Positions 27,830 through 36,999 of a stretch of 43,817 nt of DNA are shown piece by piece. The notes under the pieces were generated by a model. It ran no database searches. It saw only the letters and a program-made list of their open reading frames with translations, and was not told the DNA's origin. Origin of the DNA: a virus; the IMG/VR virus record IMGVR_UViG_3300049440_000019, positions 1 to 43,817 of that record; one strand, given 5' to 3'. The position numbers and the translations under genes are program-made. The stretch's first letter is position 1. Each line of letters opens with the position of its first letter.

Positions 27830-30800
27830 ATGAGTACTCCAGCTCCGCAGCCTGGCTTTGCACCAGCGCCAGTCAACTCTACGGAGTGGAACTCTCAGCA
27901 GATCGAGGCTGCTGCACAGGCTCAGCAGCAGGCCATCTCCTACCGTGCCAGCGACCCTCAGTCCATGTTCGACTGGATCCCCGACTGGATCAAGAAGCCT
28001 GTTGAGTGGGCTGGATCCAAGGCTTACTGGGTATACAGCAATGTGGTATCACGCCCCTTGACTACGGCGCTTCTGGCGCCGGAGATTGCTATTGCCAATG
28101 GGAACACCAATCCCTTCAGTGGCAACACCTGGGACCAGGCATACCAGGATGCCAAGCATGTCTCTCCTGGTCAGGCGTTCTATCTTGGTGCCAAGGATCT
28201 TCTCTTCTCTGCTGACAGTAAGGCGGCCCTCAAGGCCGACCTGATCCAGGCTGTACCTCAGCAGCAGAAGGACATCTTCGGGAAGACCATCACTGGTCCC
28301 AACCTAAATCAGACCGGCATCATCTGGGACAACCCAAGTGCAGTGCAGCAGTACTTTGACCACGGTGCACAGAAGTGGATCAGTGGCGGTCTTGATGCCG
28401 CCACCTCTTGGTATGTCGATCCACTTGTCATGGGCGGTCAGGCTCTTGGTGCCGCTCGTGATCTGGCCTATGTGCGACCAGCACAGCAGACTGCCAACCA
28501 GACCTTTCTTGGTGCAGCGATCAAGGATCTGAGCAAGGGCAAGTTTGGTGTTCCGCAGACTGTCAACAACATTGACAGGAACCTCCAGTCCTCTGCCTTC
28601 AGTGCCATGGGCGACATGATCATGAAGCAGAAGACCCAGCTTGGGACTGCTGCTGGTCAATATGGTTCGACCTTCGAGGATTGGGCGTCTCGCCAAGCAT
28701 GGGCTAAGAACTCTTCTGATAGTGGTGCACTCGCTGCACAGCTTGGCAAGGCAACCGACCGTGGTGAGGTCAATCAGATTCTTGCCGTATCACTTGGTGA
28801 TGAGAATGCCATTCAGCAGCTGTCTGCCAAGAATGCAGACCTTGGTGCCATGGCTACCATGCTTCAGCGACAGAAGCAAGGACTGATCTCCAACTTCCCA
28901 GCCAACCCAAATCCTGGGCAGGCTGCGCTTCAGGCGCGGCAACTTCAGGATATAGCTGACCAGATGGGAAAGATCGACAATCAGACCAGCCGGATCAGCC
29001 AGAAGCTCGATCTGTCGAATGCCATGAAGTCTGGCATGTACTTCAATCCGACCCTGTCTCCAGTGATGTCGCAGTTCGGTCAGTTCGGTCGGAATCTTCA
29101 GCTGAAGAAGTTCAGTGAGAACGGTTTCTCCGCCTCCCTCCTGTACAACAACTTGTACGTTCGTCCGGTTCGAGTCCTGACTGGTGCCACATGGAATGAT
29201 GTTCGCGCCCCTGGCCACATCGACATCCATGCAAATGACTCGCACGTAGCACTTGACGCCAGCCTCGACCAGTCGAAGGTTTTCACTCCGACCGAGCGCC
29301 AGCAGATGGTCAGCAACTACATCGGCCTGGATTCCAGTCAGCGTGGTACATACCTTGATGTCCTGGATCGCACAGCCGTTGGCCGCATTGCCCAGAAGTA
29401 CGGACTCTCTGACGACCAGGCATCCGCCCTCTACTCACAGCTTGGTGGAATGAAGGGTGCGGCCCGCGATGGCCGCATCTATTCGACCGCAACGATCAAT
29501 ACCGCAAGTGGTGCGGCCATTCGAGCTGACCAGGTAGATGAGGCTGGCAACCTGATCGGCGTATCTCCGATCCTGACCAGCCAGCTTGAGAACACCCACA
29601 TCATGACCGACTTCGAACACTTCGACAAGGTACTCAAGTACAACGGCGGAGCGTTCAAGAAGCTGTTCAATGAGCAGGAGATCCAGCAGCGGGCTAGGGT
29701 TGCCGGTCCACTCAATGCATCCGATGTACAGCAGGCACAGGCTCAGGCCATCCAGGGTGTTCCATCTACCCTCATGGGCAAGCTTTACGGGGCAACCGAA
29801 GTGGGCTCTGACATGGCTGAGCTTATGGGCAAGCTCTGGAAGTTCAATACTCTGCTGCGCTTGGGCTACGGCCCTCGCGCCATCGCCGATGACTTCATGG
29901 GCCAGGCTGCGCGCTTTGGTGCATTCAGCCTTTTCGGTGAGCGGACCCTTCAGGCTGGTCATGCTCAGGCTGTTCGTCGCTGGAACTCAATCCTTGGCGA
30001 TCCGACTGGATACGAGCAGCAGCTTGCATCCATCGATTCTGGCATCAGCGTCCTGAGTGATCGTGCAGCCAGGCACCAGGAGAAGATCGATCGAATCAAC
30101 TCCTACCTACCGCCTGCCACTGACTACACAGGTACTGGCGCCAAGGGGCGCCGCCAGTTCAACCAGCGAACCAATGAACTCCAGGCAACGCAGCAGAGGT
30201 TCCAGGACACTCAGCAGCAGCTCGAATCACTGAAGCAGTACAGGAACAAGATCGGGGAGACGAAGAACGCCCTCGGTGACAACTACGTCATCATGCCCGA
30301 TGGCACTGCCTTCCCCCGTCCATATGAGGGCCCTCAAGGGGCCCTCTTCAAGGACCTGAATACCGGTCGTCGCACCATTGACACTGTCATGGGTGGTACC
30401 TCTTCCAGTCTCTGGAATGCCTATCGCTCAGGTGACTGGCGGGTTGTATCCAGGGATCAGCCAGAGCAGCACCTGTCCGCATGGCTGAAGGATGTTCAGT
30501 ACCAGATCGGCAATGACAAGGCTGCCATGCAGGCAGTCAAGGGCAAGACCAAGGGTGAACTGGAATCCTGGCTGGGAACACCTGAGGGGCGTGCCTATCG
30601 CAAGGAGTCTCCGATCAACAACATGTCTGATGCTGACATGGCTGATCGGATCGTCTCCCATGTTGATCACTACCTTCCGATGCACACTCCGCAGGCTGTC
30701 GCCCTTCGCCAGGCCGTTGCTGATGGTGCCGAGGATTCGGTTGTCGCCTCTCGCATGCGGGATGTAGCTGCTGCCGATCGACCTGATGTCCAGTCCGCTG

Positions 30801-32656
30801 GCCTTGAGTATGCCCTTGGAAAGGGCGACACCCTCAAGTCTCTCGACAACATCATGACCGGCTGGTACAAGACCATGAGCCAGATGCCAGCAGAGATCCT
30901 TTCCAGGAATCCGTTGTTCTTTCAGCTCTACCGTCAGCATGTCAGTGAGTTGTGGTCTGGCGCAATGGATCAGGGAATCACCAAGCTGACGCCTCAGCGT
31001 CAGCAGCAGATGACAGAGCGAGCCCGACAGCTCGCTCTGAAGGATGTCAAGAAGTTCACCTTCAACATGGACTTCGAAACCAAGCTTGCCCACTCCATGC
31101 GGTTCGTATCCCCGTTCTTCGGTCCGATGCAGGAGTCGTTCACTCGATGGGGCAGGATCATAGCTGACAAGCCTGACGTTGTTGCCCAGGCTGCCAAGAT
31201 CTACAGCTCTCCTATTCGCATTGGCAACGCCGTGGATCAGAATGGCAATCTAGTAGACGGTGATGGTTATGTCACCAATCCAGATGGAACCAAGACTCTG
31301 GTATCCAAGTCGGATATGCACCTTCAGTTCCAGATCCCCACCTGGGCACAGAAGGGCCTTGGCCTGGATGGTGGCACTGTTGTTGACATGCCGATCAACA
31401 CCCTGAACCTTGTACTCCAGAATGATCCCTGGTTCAATCCAGGCACTGGACCTTGGGTCCAGGTGCCTGCCAACTACGCTGCTCTGAGAAGCAACCCCAC
31501 CATGGGTGACACTCTCAAGAAGTTTGGCATCCTACGGAATGTTCAGCAGAACAGTCTCTCCCAGCTCTCTGGTTCAATGCCTAAGTTCCTTGGTCAGGTT
31601 CTCAGTACTGACGTAGAACAGCAGCAGAAGGACATGCTACAGATCATGCAGGCCGAAGACTACAAGTTCAAGAATGGCATGCGGAGTACCGAGCCAACTT
31701 GGCAGGAAGTCAAGGACAAGGCTGAGCATGGCTCGCTCATGCGAGCCATGATGAAGACAGTTCTTCCTGTCAGTGCCAGCTTCAAGGATCCCTATCAGTT
31801 CTTCAGGGATCGGTACAGTGAGCTTCAGCGAACTGATCCCAAGACTGCCGATCAGGTCTTCCTGGCCAAGTATGGTGACGCTGCATTCGCCTTCACTGGA
31901 GCTATCACCAAGTCAGGTAAGGGACTGCCAGCCACGGCCGAAGCCGTGATGGCAGACAAGAAGTACTCCTACCTGACCGATCAGTTCCCGGAGCTTGCTT
32001 CTCTGATCGTTGGTCCATATGGCGAGGGTCAGTTCAGTCAGACTGCCTATACTCAACAGCTTGTCTCTGGCGAGCGGAAGGTTCAGTCTGCACAGGATGC
32101 CATGAACCAGGCTGAGGCGAATGCCGGATGGGCAACCTTCGGGAAGTACATGAACAAGATCACTGCTGATCTGTATCAGGGTGGATTCAAGACCTTCCAG
32201 GACAAGGGGGCCGAAGGCTTGGATGCCAAGCGCAAGGCCGTCATTGCCATGCTCTCCACTCCAACCCTGCCCAATGGCAAGAACAATCCGTACTACAATG
32301 CCCAGTTTAGCCAGCAGTACAACACTGTCGATCGGACAAAGGACAATCGCATGGCTGATGCCATGCGTCAGATTGTCACTGAAGGCAGTCTCATCAATGA
32401 TCCCATGCGATCTGATATTCGAAGCCTTGCTTCATATCTCACGTACCGAACTGCCATGCAGACGGTTCTTGCCAACCGCAACAAGGCTGGTGGGTCTGCT
32501 GACATCAATGCCAAGCAGAACGGGGACCTGAAGCAGATCTTCCACAATATCACGATGGACATGGTAGAGAAGGACACCAGGTTCCAGTCACTGCATGACA
32601 GGTTCCTCTCGCGGGACATGTTCAACCACTACGATCCAGCTCTTAGTCAGGGGTAG
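27830..32656 (+). CDS. Giant virion protein (probable internal/ejection protein)
   Basis: 1,608 aa, the longest gene. It has no cysteine at all, few Trp clusters, many Gln/Ala-rich helices (QQLESLKQYRNK, RAARHQEKIDRIN), and no membrane segment. A central region (FNTLLRLGYGPRAIADDFMG) and late segments recur as amphipathic helices. It is not a classic tape measure: no long uninterrupted coiled coil and no adjacent chaperones. Between portal and capsid, and followed by an NlpC/P60 protein, it may be stored in the head and ejected with DNA. This is inference. Confidence 0.6.
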   Translation: MSTPAPQPGFAPAPVNSTEWNSQQIEAAAQAQQQAISYRASDPQSMFDWIPDWIKKPVEWAGSKAYWVYSNVVSRPLTTALLAPEIAIANGNTNPFSGNTWDQAYQDAKHVSPGQAFYLGAKDLLFSADSKAALKADLIQAVPQQQKDIFGKTITGPNLNQTGIIWDNPSAVQQYFDHGAQKWISGGLDAATSWYVDPLVMGGQALGAARDLAYVRPAQQTANQTFLGAAIKDLSKGKFGVPQTVNNIDRNLQSSAFSAMGDMIMKQKTQLGTAAGQYGSTFEDWASRQAWAKNSSDSGALAAQLGKATDRGEVNQILAVSLGDENAIQQLSAKNADLGAMATMLQRQKQGLISNFPANPNPGQAALQARQLQDIADQMGKIDNQTSRISQKLDLSNAMKSGMYFNPTLSPVMSQFGQFGRNLQLKKFSENGFSASLLYNNLYVRPVRVLTGATWNDVRAPGHIDIHANDSHVALDASLDQSKVFTPTERQQMVSNYIGLDSSQRGTYLDVLDRTAVGRIAQKYGLSDDQASALYSQLGGMKGAARDGRIYSTATINTASGAAIRADQVDEAGNLIGVSPILTSQLENTHIMTDFEHFDKVLKYNGGAFKKLFNEQEIQQRARVAGPLNASDVQQAQAQAIQGVPSTLMGKLYGATEVGSDMAELMGKLWKFNTLLRLGYGPRAIADDFMGQAARFGAFSLFGERTLQAGHAQAVRRWNSILGDPTGYEQQLASIDSGISVLSDRAARHQEKIDRINSYLPPATDYTGTGAKGRRQFNQRTNELQATQQRFQDTQQQLESLKQYRNKIGETKNALGDNYVIMPDGTAFPRPYEGPQGALFKDLNTGRRTIDTVMGGTSSSLWNAYRSGDWRVVSRDQPEQHLSAWLKDVQYQIGNDKAAMQAVKGKTKGELESWLGTPEGRAYRKESPINNMSDADMADRIVSHVDHYLPMHTPQAVALRQAVADGAEDSVVASRMRDVAAADRPDVQSAGLEYALGKGDTLKSLDNIMTGWYKTMSQMPAEILSRNPLFFQLYRQHVSELWSGAMDQGITKLTPQRQQQMTERARQLALKDVKKFTFNMDFETKLAHSMRFVSPFFGPMQESFTRWGRIIADKPDVVAQAAKIYSSPIRIGNAVDQNGNLVDGDGYVTNPDGTKTLVSKSDMHLQFQIPTWAQKGLGLDGGTVVDMPINTLNLVLQNDPWFNPGTGPWVQVPANYAALRSNPTMGDTLKKFGILRNVQQNSLSQLSGSMPKFLGQVLSTDVEQQQKDMLQIMQAEDYKFKNGMRSTEPTWQEVKDKAEHGSLMRAMMKTVLPVSASFKDPYQFFRDRYSELQRTDPKTADQVFLAKYGDAAFAFTGAITKSGKGLPATAEAVMADKKYSYLTDQFPELASLIVGPYGEGQFSQTAYTQQLVSGERKVQSAQDAMNQAEANAGWATFGKYMNKITADLYQGGFKTFQDKGAEGLDAKRKAVIAMLSTPTLPNGKNNPYYNAQFSQQYNTVDRTKDNRMADAMRQIVTEGSLINDPMRSDIRSLASYLTYRTAMQTVLANRNKAGGSADINAKQNGDLKQIFHNITMDMVEKDTRFQSLHDRFLSRDMFNHYDPALSQG

Positions 32657-32658
32657 AT

Positions 32659-33486
32659 ATGGCAGTTCCGAATCCGAGCCCAGGCGTCACCATGCCGCCT
32701 CAGGTTCCAGGTTCTGGCAGTGCTGATGACACTGTCAATGCCTTTGCCAATTCCTCCCCCGTTCAGACTGCTGGATCCAAGCCGACTACGGCATTCAACA
32801 GGTTTGGTCCACTGTCGAATCCGAGTCGCTTCTATATGAACGATGAGACGGGGCCGTCTCACGGCCCCGTCATTACTCAACCTGTAACGGATATGAGTAA
32901 TGAGTACTACAACTGGACTGATTCTCAACGCCAGAGCTTCAGGAACAAGCTCGCTCTCATTGACAAGAATGCCCTGACTGCTCCCGATGCGCAGATCGCA
33001 TCCACCTGGGGAGACTACGTACAGCAGTCTGCAAACTACTTTGCAGCTGGTGCTACAATCTCCCCGTGGGACATCCTCGCCAAGGACATCTCAAGCCGGA
33101 CTGGTGGTACCGGCTCTTTGGCCGGTACCAAGACTCAGACTACCAAGGATGTTCAGCTCACATCTGCTCCAGATGCCAATGCGATCTTCCATACTGCCGC
33201 TCAGTCCCTCCTGGGAAGGAGGGCTACAGCAGATGAGGAGGCCGCCTTCAAGGCGGTCCTCAATGAGCAGGAACAGAACAACCCGACCAATGCTACGATC
33301 TCCACCACCACTGACGATCAGGGTAATGTGGTCAATACCAGTCGCACTACCTCTGGCGGATTCAGTGCAGCCGCTGCACAGCAGCTCGCCCAGCAGCGAG
33401 CCGAGCAGAGTGGTGACTATGCCAAGTACCAGGCTTCTACCAGCTACTTCACTGCAATGATGCAGGCTCTCCAGCGAGGATACTGA
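32659..33486 (+). CDS. 275-aa virion protein, ejection-cassette member
   Basis: It starts at ATG 32659, two bases after the upstream stop. The first 80 residues are Pro/Gly/Ser-rich; then a helical middle (SQRQSFRNKLALIDKNAL, DEEAAFKAVLNEQEQNN) and a terminal Ala/Gln helix. No Cys. A 10-bp perfect hairpin (32847-32871) lies within. The role is inferred from context only. Confidence 0.6.
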   Translation: MAVPNPSPGVTMPPQVPGSGSADDTVNAFANSSPVQTAGSKPTTAFNRFGPLSNPSRFYMNDETGPSHGPVITQPVTDMSNEYYNWTDSQRQSFRNKLALIDKNALTAPDAQIASTWGDYVQQSANYFAAGATISPWDILAKDISSRTGGTGSLAGTKTQTTKDVQLTSAPDANAIFHTAAQSLLGRRATADEEAAFKAVLNEQEQNNPTNATISTTTDDQGNVVNTSRTTSGGFSAAAAQQLAQQRAEQSGDYAKYQASTSYFTAMMQALQRGY

Positions 33487-34790
33487 TGGCTACCAGTGGT
33501 CAGGATGTCGTCAACTATCTGAAGCAGTTCCTTGGAACGCCGTACCAGTGGGGGGGGAATAGTCTCAGCAGTGGCATCGACTGTTCCGGCCTGCTCCAAC
33601 AGGGCTTTGCCCACTTCGGAATCAAGATCCCGCGAACCACCTACGACCAGATCGGGGAAGGGAAGTCCATCGACCTGGATCACCTTCAGGTGGGAGATGC
33701 CGTCTTCTTCGATACGGATCCGAACACCAAGGGCCCTGACCACGTAGGTATCTACATCGGCAACGGCAAGATGCTCCAGGCCCCACACACTGGCGATGTG
33801 GTCAAGGTCACTGATATCACCCAGTCGTACTGGACCAGCAAGTTCATGGGTGGCCGCAGGTTTGATGGAGTCGATGGTGGTGGACCGTCCAATCAGGACT
33901 GGTCCACCCAGACCCCAGTAGAGAAGAAGCTTAGCCCTCAGGACATGGCGGCCCAGTATGGCTGGGCCTACTCATTCCTGAACTCCGACCCAAGCCTGAA
34001 GAATCTGTTCAACCAGGCAGTTGATGGTAGCTGGACCAATGACAAGTTCCAGGCTGAACTGAAGAACACCGACTTCTGGCGAAGCAACAGTGATACTGCA
34101 AGGCTTGCCCTTCAGCAGAAGACCAGTGATCCAGCTACGTGGTCTGCCACTATCGATGCCAACAAGTTTGCCATCTCCGATCTGGCCAGCAAGATCGGAG
34201 CAGCTGTCCCAGACAGCATGCTCCCTAAGATCGCTGAGCAGATGGCCATGACCAACATGAATGAGGACCAGCTTCGGCAGGTCCTCGCTGGCTACATCGA
34301 CTTCACCAAGAACGGTACACTCACTGGTGAGGCTGGCATGTATGAGCACACTATGCGTCAGTACTCTGACTCCATGGGCGTTGACATGAACCAGCAGTCC
34401 ATCAAGAACTATGCACAACTGATGGTCAAGGGATTGTCTACCCCACAGGACTTCCAGAACTTCATCAAGGAGCAGGCCACCTCCGCGTTCCCAGCCTTCC
34501 AGAAGCAGATCCAGGCTGGGCAGACCATGCAGAACATTGCCAATCCCTACATCCAGCAGATGGCTCAGAGCCTTGAGATCAACCCGAACTCCATCAACCT
34601 CAAGGATCCTACAATCCTTGCCGGTCTCAACGGCATAGACGCCAGTGGCAAGCCGACGGGCAAGAACCTTGTTGACTTCCAGGATGTACTCCGTGGTGAC
34701 CCTCGCTGGGGTCAGACCCAGCAGGCCCAGGATAAGGTCATGAACATCGGCAGGACGGTACTTCAGAACATGGGGGTCATAAGTGGCTGA
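33486..34790 (+). CDS. NlpC/P60 peptidase fused to a repeated virion domain
   Basis: 434 aa. Residues 5-125 are an NlpC/P60 cysteine peptidase: GTPYQWGGNSLSSGIDCSGL (catalytic C33), PDHVGIYIGNG (H86) and QAPHTGD (H101). It would hydrolyse peptide bonds in peptidoglycan stems, helping local wall penetration at infection. Residues about 155-434 are a helical domain closely related to the whole 287-aa product of the next gene (e.g. DPSLKNLFNQAVDGSW vs YPELKNLFNEAVAGEW). C33 is the only cysteine. The starts and stops of this cassette overlap. Confidence 0.85.
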   Translation: MATSGQDVVNYLKQFLGTPYQWGGNSLSSGIDCSGLLQQGFAHFGIKIPRTTYDQIGEGKSIDLDHLQVGDAVFFDTDPNTKGPDHVGIYIGNGKMLQAPHTGDVVKVTDITQSYWTSKFMGGRRFDGVDGGGPSNQDWSTQTPVEKKLSPQDMAAQYGWAYSFLNSDPSLKNLFNQAVDGSWTNDKFQAELKNTDFWRSNSDTARLALQQKTSDPATWSATIDANKFAISDLASKIGAAVPDSMLPKIAEQMAMTNMNEDQLRQVLAGYIDFTKNGTLTGEAGMYEHTMRQYSDSMGVDMNQQSIKNYAQLMVKGLSTPQDFQNFIKEQATSAFPAFQKQIQAGQTMQNIANPYIQQMAQSLEINPNSINLKDPTILAGLNGIDASGKPTGKNLVDFQDVLRGDPRWGQTQQAQDKVMNIGRTVLQNMGVISG

Positions 34791-35646
34791 TACCAATGAG
34801 ACAGCACAGTCATTCGGACTGTCGATGGCATTCCTTGATGCCTACCCCGAACTGAAGAACCTGTTCAATGAGGCAGTTGCAGGTGAGTGGACTGCCGACA
34901 AGTTCCAGTCCGAGTTCAGGAGCACCCAGTTCTATCGGACCAGGACTGACAAGCAGCGCACCACTACCATACAGATGTTCACTGACCCAGCTACCTATGG
35001 CCAGGCGTGGGGAGATGCCCAATCCCATGTGCGTCAGCTCATGGCTGATGCTGGTGCCAATGCCAGCGACTGGGGAGTCATCAATCAGGTTGCCAAGCAT
35101 ATCGTCTTCGACAACTGGAATGATGAACAGCTTCGCAACCAGATTGGCCAGTTCGTAGTCTTTGACTCGAAGGGCAATGCAGGTGGCAAGGGTGGCGTCA
35201 CTCAGCAGGATCTCAACTCTTATGCCTACAGTATGGGAGTTCAGAACTCCAATCAGTGGATGCAGACGGCCGTAAGGGCCGTCGCATCTGGTACCAAGTC
35301 GGAGCAGGACTACAAGAACGACATCATGTCACAGGCCATTGCAGCCTTCCCTCAATATGAGAAGCAGATCCGTTCCGGCATGAGCCTTCAGGATCTTGCC
35401 CAGCCCTACATGCAGAGCATGTCGCAGATCCTTGAGATTGCTCCAGGCTCCGTGAACATGTTCGATCCTACGATCAGGAAGGCCATGAGCTACAAGGATC
35501 CAAGCGGCCAGCAGGCCGCTCAGCCATTGTGGAACTTCCAGAACGACCTTCGTCAGGATCCACGATGGAGTCAGACCCAGAATGCTCAGGATGCGGCAAT
35601 GGGTACAGCGCATAAGGTACTTCAGGACTTTGGGATGGCATACTGA
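34783..35646 (+). CDS. Paralogue of the NlpC protein C-terminal domain
   Basis: 287 aa from GTG 34783, overlapping the upstream gene by 8 nt. It aligns over its length with residues 155-434 of that protein: LFNEAVAGEWTADKFQSEF, QLRNQIGQFVVFDSKGN, DLAQPYMQSMSQILEIAPGS, WNFQNDLRQDPRWSQTQNAQ. No Cys. Probably another component of the same internal or tail-tip complex. The tandem copy arose by duplication (inference from alignment by eye). Confidence 0.75.
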   Translation: MADTNETAQSFGLSMAFLDAYPELKNLFNEAVAGEWTADKFQSEFRSTQFYRTRTDKQRTTTIQMFTDPATYGQAWGDAQSHVRQLMADAGANASDWGVINQVAKHIVFDNWNDEQLRNQIGQFVVFDSKGNAGGKGGVTQQDLNSYAYSMGVQNSNQWMQTAVRAVASGTKSEQDYKNDIMSQAIAAFPQYEKQIRSGMSLQDLAQPYMQSMSQILEIAPGSVNMFDPTIRKAMSYKDPSGQQAAQPLWNFQNDLRQDPRWSQTQNAQDAAMGTAHKVLQDFGMAY

Positions 35647-36545
35647 TGGCTGACAATCCGACCAAGGTCAAAGGAACTCCTGCCACCAATCCAGGGGATT
35701 GGGCCGACACTCTCACTGGCGATCAGCGCAATGCCTTCATCACCCTGAACAATCTGTTCACGGGCTATGGACTTGGGAGCTTGGCTCCCAAGATTGCCGA
35801 CTACATCAAGAACGGCTACAGTGCCGATACGATCAGCATCCTGCTACAGCAGACCGACGAGTACAAGCAGCGCTTTGCCGGAAACCAGATCAGGCAGGAC
35901 AAGGGCCTTCCCGTTCTTTCCCCCGCTCAGTATCTTGCAACCGAGTCGAGCTATCGTCAGCTCATGGCTCAAGCTGGTCTTCCTGCTGGATTCTATGACC
36001 AGCCAGATGACTTCACCCAGTTCATCGGCAAGGATGTAAGTCCTACCGAACTGAAGAGCCGAGTGGATTTGGCCAGCCAGGCTACTGCCCTGGCTGATCC
36101 CAACTACAAGCAGGCGCTCCAGAGCATGTACGGCATCGATGATGCCCACATGACTGCCTACTTCCTCGATGAGGATCGTGCAGTTCCCCTGCTTCAGAAG
36201 CAGGCAGCTGCTGCTCAGATCGGGGCAGAGGCACTGAAGCAAGGACTTCAGATCTCCGGCAAGGCTGAAGACTATGCGACTGCTGGTGTCACCCAGCAGC
36301 AGGCTGCCCAGGTCTATGGCAACATCGCACAGCAGTTGCCAAGCTACAGCCAGATCGCTACTTCCTTCGGCGAGAATGTCAACCAGGCAACCTTTGAGCA
36401 GGCTGCATTCGGTGGTGCAACCCCTGGCCAGGAGAATGCACAGAACCAGCTTGACCGACTTGCATCCTGGAACAGGGCTCGCGCATCCGGTTCTGTAGGT
36501 AGTGCACAGCGCACACTTGCGCAAGCTGGTCGCGGACAAGTATAA
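35646..36545 (+). CDS. 299-aa virion protein, ejection-cassette member
   Basis: It starts at ATG 35646 in an overlap with the upstream TGA. Helical, Gln/Ala-rich (LQKQAAAAQIGAEALKQGLQ), with no Cys. It has weaker resemblance to its neighbours (LFTGYGLGSLAPKIADYI; DEYKQRFAGNQIR). The end of the gene holds the tRNA promoter. The ejection-complex role is inferred from the cassette. Confidence 0.65.
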   Translation: MADNPTKVKGTPATNPGDWADTLTGDQRNAFITLNNLFTGYGLGSLAPKIADYIKNGYSADTISILLQQTDEYKQRFAGNQIRQDKGLPVLSPAQYLATESSYRQLMAQAGLPAGFYDQPDDFTQFIGKDVSPTELKSRVDLASQATALADPNYKQALQSMYGIDDAHMTAYFLDEDRAVPLLQKQAAAAQIGAEALKQGLQISGKAEDYATAGVTQQQAAQVYGNIAQQLPSYSQIATSFGENVNQATFEQAAFGGATPGQENAQNQLDRLASWNRARASGSVGSAQRTLAQAGRGQV

Positions 36546-36546
36546 T
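36517..36546 (+). promoter_or_regulatory. Consensus promoter for the tRNA cluster
   Basis: TTGCGC (36517-36522), 18 bases, TATAAT (36541-36546). The -10 is perfect. It overlaps the end of the 299-aa gene and points to tRNA-Pro 65 bases downstream. It may also feed the capsid genes past the terminator. Confidence 0.8.
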
Positions 36547-36610
36547 GAAGTGAGGGGATCCTTGTATCCCCACTTTGGCATTGCAACCTATCACGCCAAT
36601 GCCAAAGTAT

Positions 36611-36684
36611 CTCGCAATAGCTCAGTTAGGCAGAGCGCTGGTTTTGGGAACCAGAGGTCGAAGGTTCGAATCCTTCTTACGAGA
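36611..36684 (+). tRNA. tRNA-Pro (anticodon UGG)
   Basis: Acceptor CTCGCAA/TTACGAG (one C-A mismatch), D-arm GCTC...GAGC, anticodon arm CTGGT-TTTGGGA-ACCAG with anticodon TGG, T-arm GAAGG-TTCGAAT-CCTTC. CCA is not encoded. It is a complete cloverleaf. Confidence 0.85.
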
Positions 36685-36692
36685 CTACCCGC

Positions 36693-36717
36693 GTGGGTTC
36701 GATTCCCACTCCGCCCA
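36693..36717 (+). other. Orphan tRNA 3' half
   Basis: A T-arm (GTGGG-TTCGATT-CCCAC) and acceptor strand TCCGCCC plus A follow tRNA-Pro directly, but no 5' half or matching GGGCGGA occurs nearby. It looks like a tRNA 3' end acquired alone, as attachment-site cores often are. Confidence 0.55.
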
Positions 36718-36805
36718 TGACGATGGGGTTGCGGATATGGCATGCGGGCTGAACGACCAGGTAGCACCTGGACTCAACGAATTGCGGATCGCGCCCGCAT
36801 CCATC

Positions 36806-36880
36806 TCCTCTGTAGCTTAGTGGGCGAGAGCGCCGGTAAGGGTACCGGAGTAGTGAGTTCGAATCTCACCAGAGGAGCCA
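36806..36880 (+). tRNA. tRNA-like gene with abnormal anticodon loop
   Basis: Perfect acceptor TCCTCTG/CAGAGGA, D-arm GCTT...GAGC, T-arm GTGAG-TTCGAAT-CTCAC and encoded CCA. The anticodon arm CCGGT/ACCGG has a 6-base loop AAGGGT and no U33, so the identity cannot be assigned. The acceptor resembles tRNA-Asn/Thr types. It is either a decayed tRNA or a tRNA mimic. Confidence 0.6.
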
Positions 36881-36935
36881 GTCAACAGATCCACCGGCCC
36901 TGTTGCTGTAACTCAAGACCGGTAGAATGAGTCTA

Positions 36936-36960
36936 GGCCACGCTCCCCGGCGTGGCCTTT
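36936..36960 (+). terminator. Terminator after the tRNA cluster
   Basis: Eight-bp stem GGCCACGC/GGCGTGGCC type (GGCCACGC with GCGTGGCC) and 6-base loop, followed by TTTA. It ends the tRNA transcript before the scaffold gene. Confidence 0.75.
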
Positions 36961-36999
36961 AGCGTTCGCTCTCACATCAAAAGTTAGGGAGAAGTCGTC

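Noticed and set aside
27830-32656. N4-type virion RNA polymerase
   Set aside because: The 1,608-aa product is shorter than N4 vRNAP and I see no T7-like polymerase motifs, although hairpin-rich DNA prompted the check.
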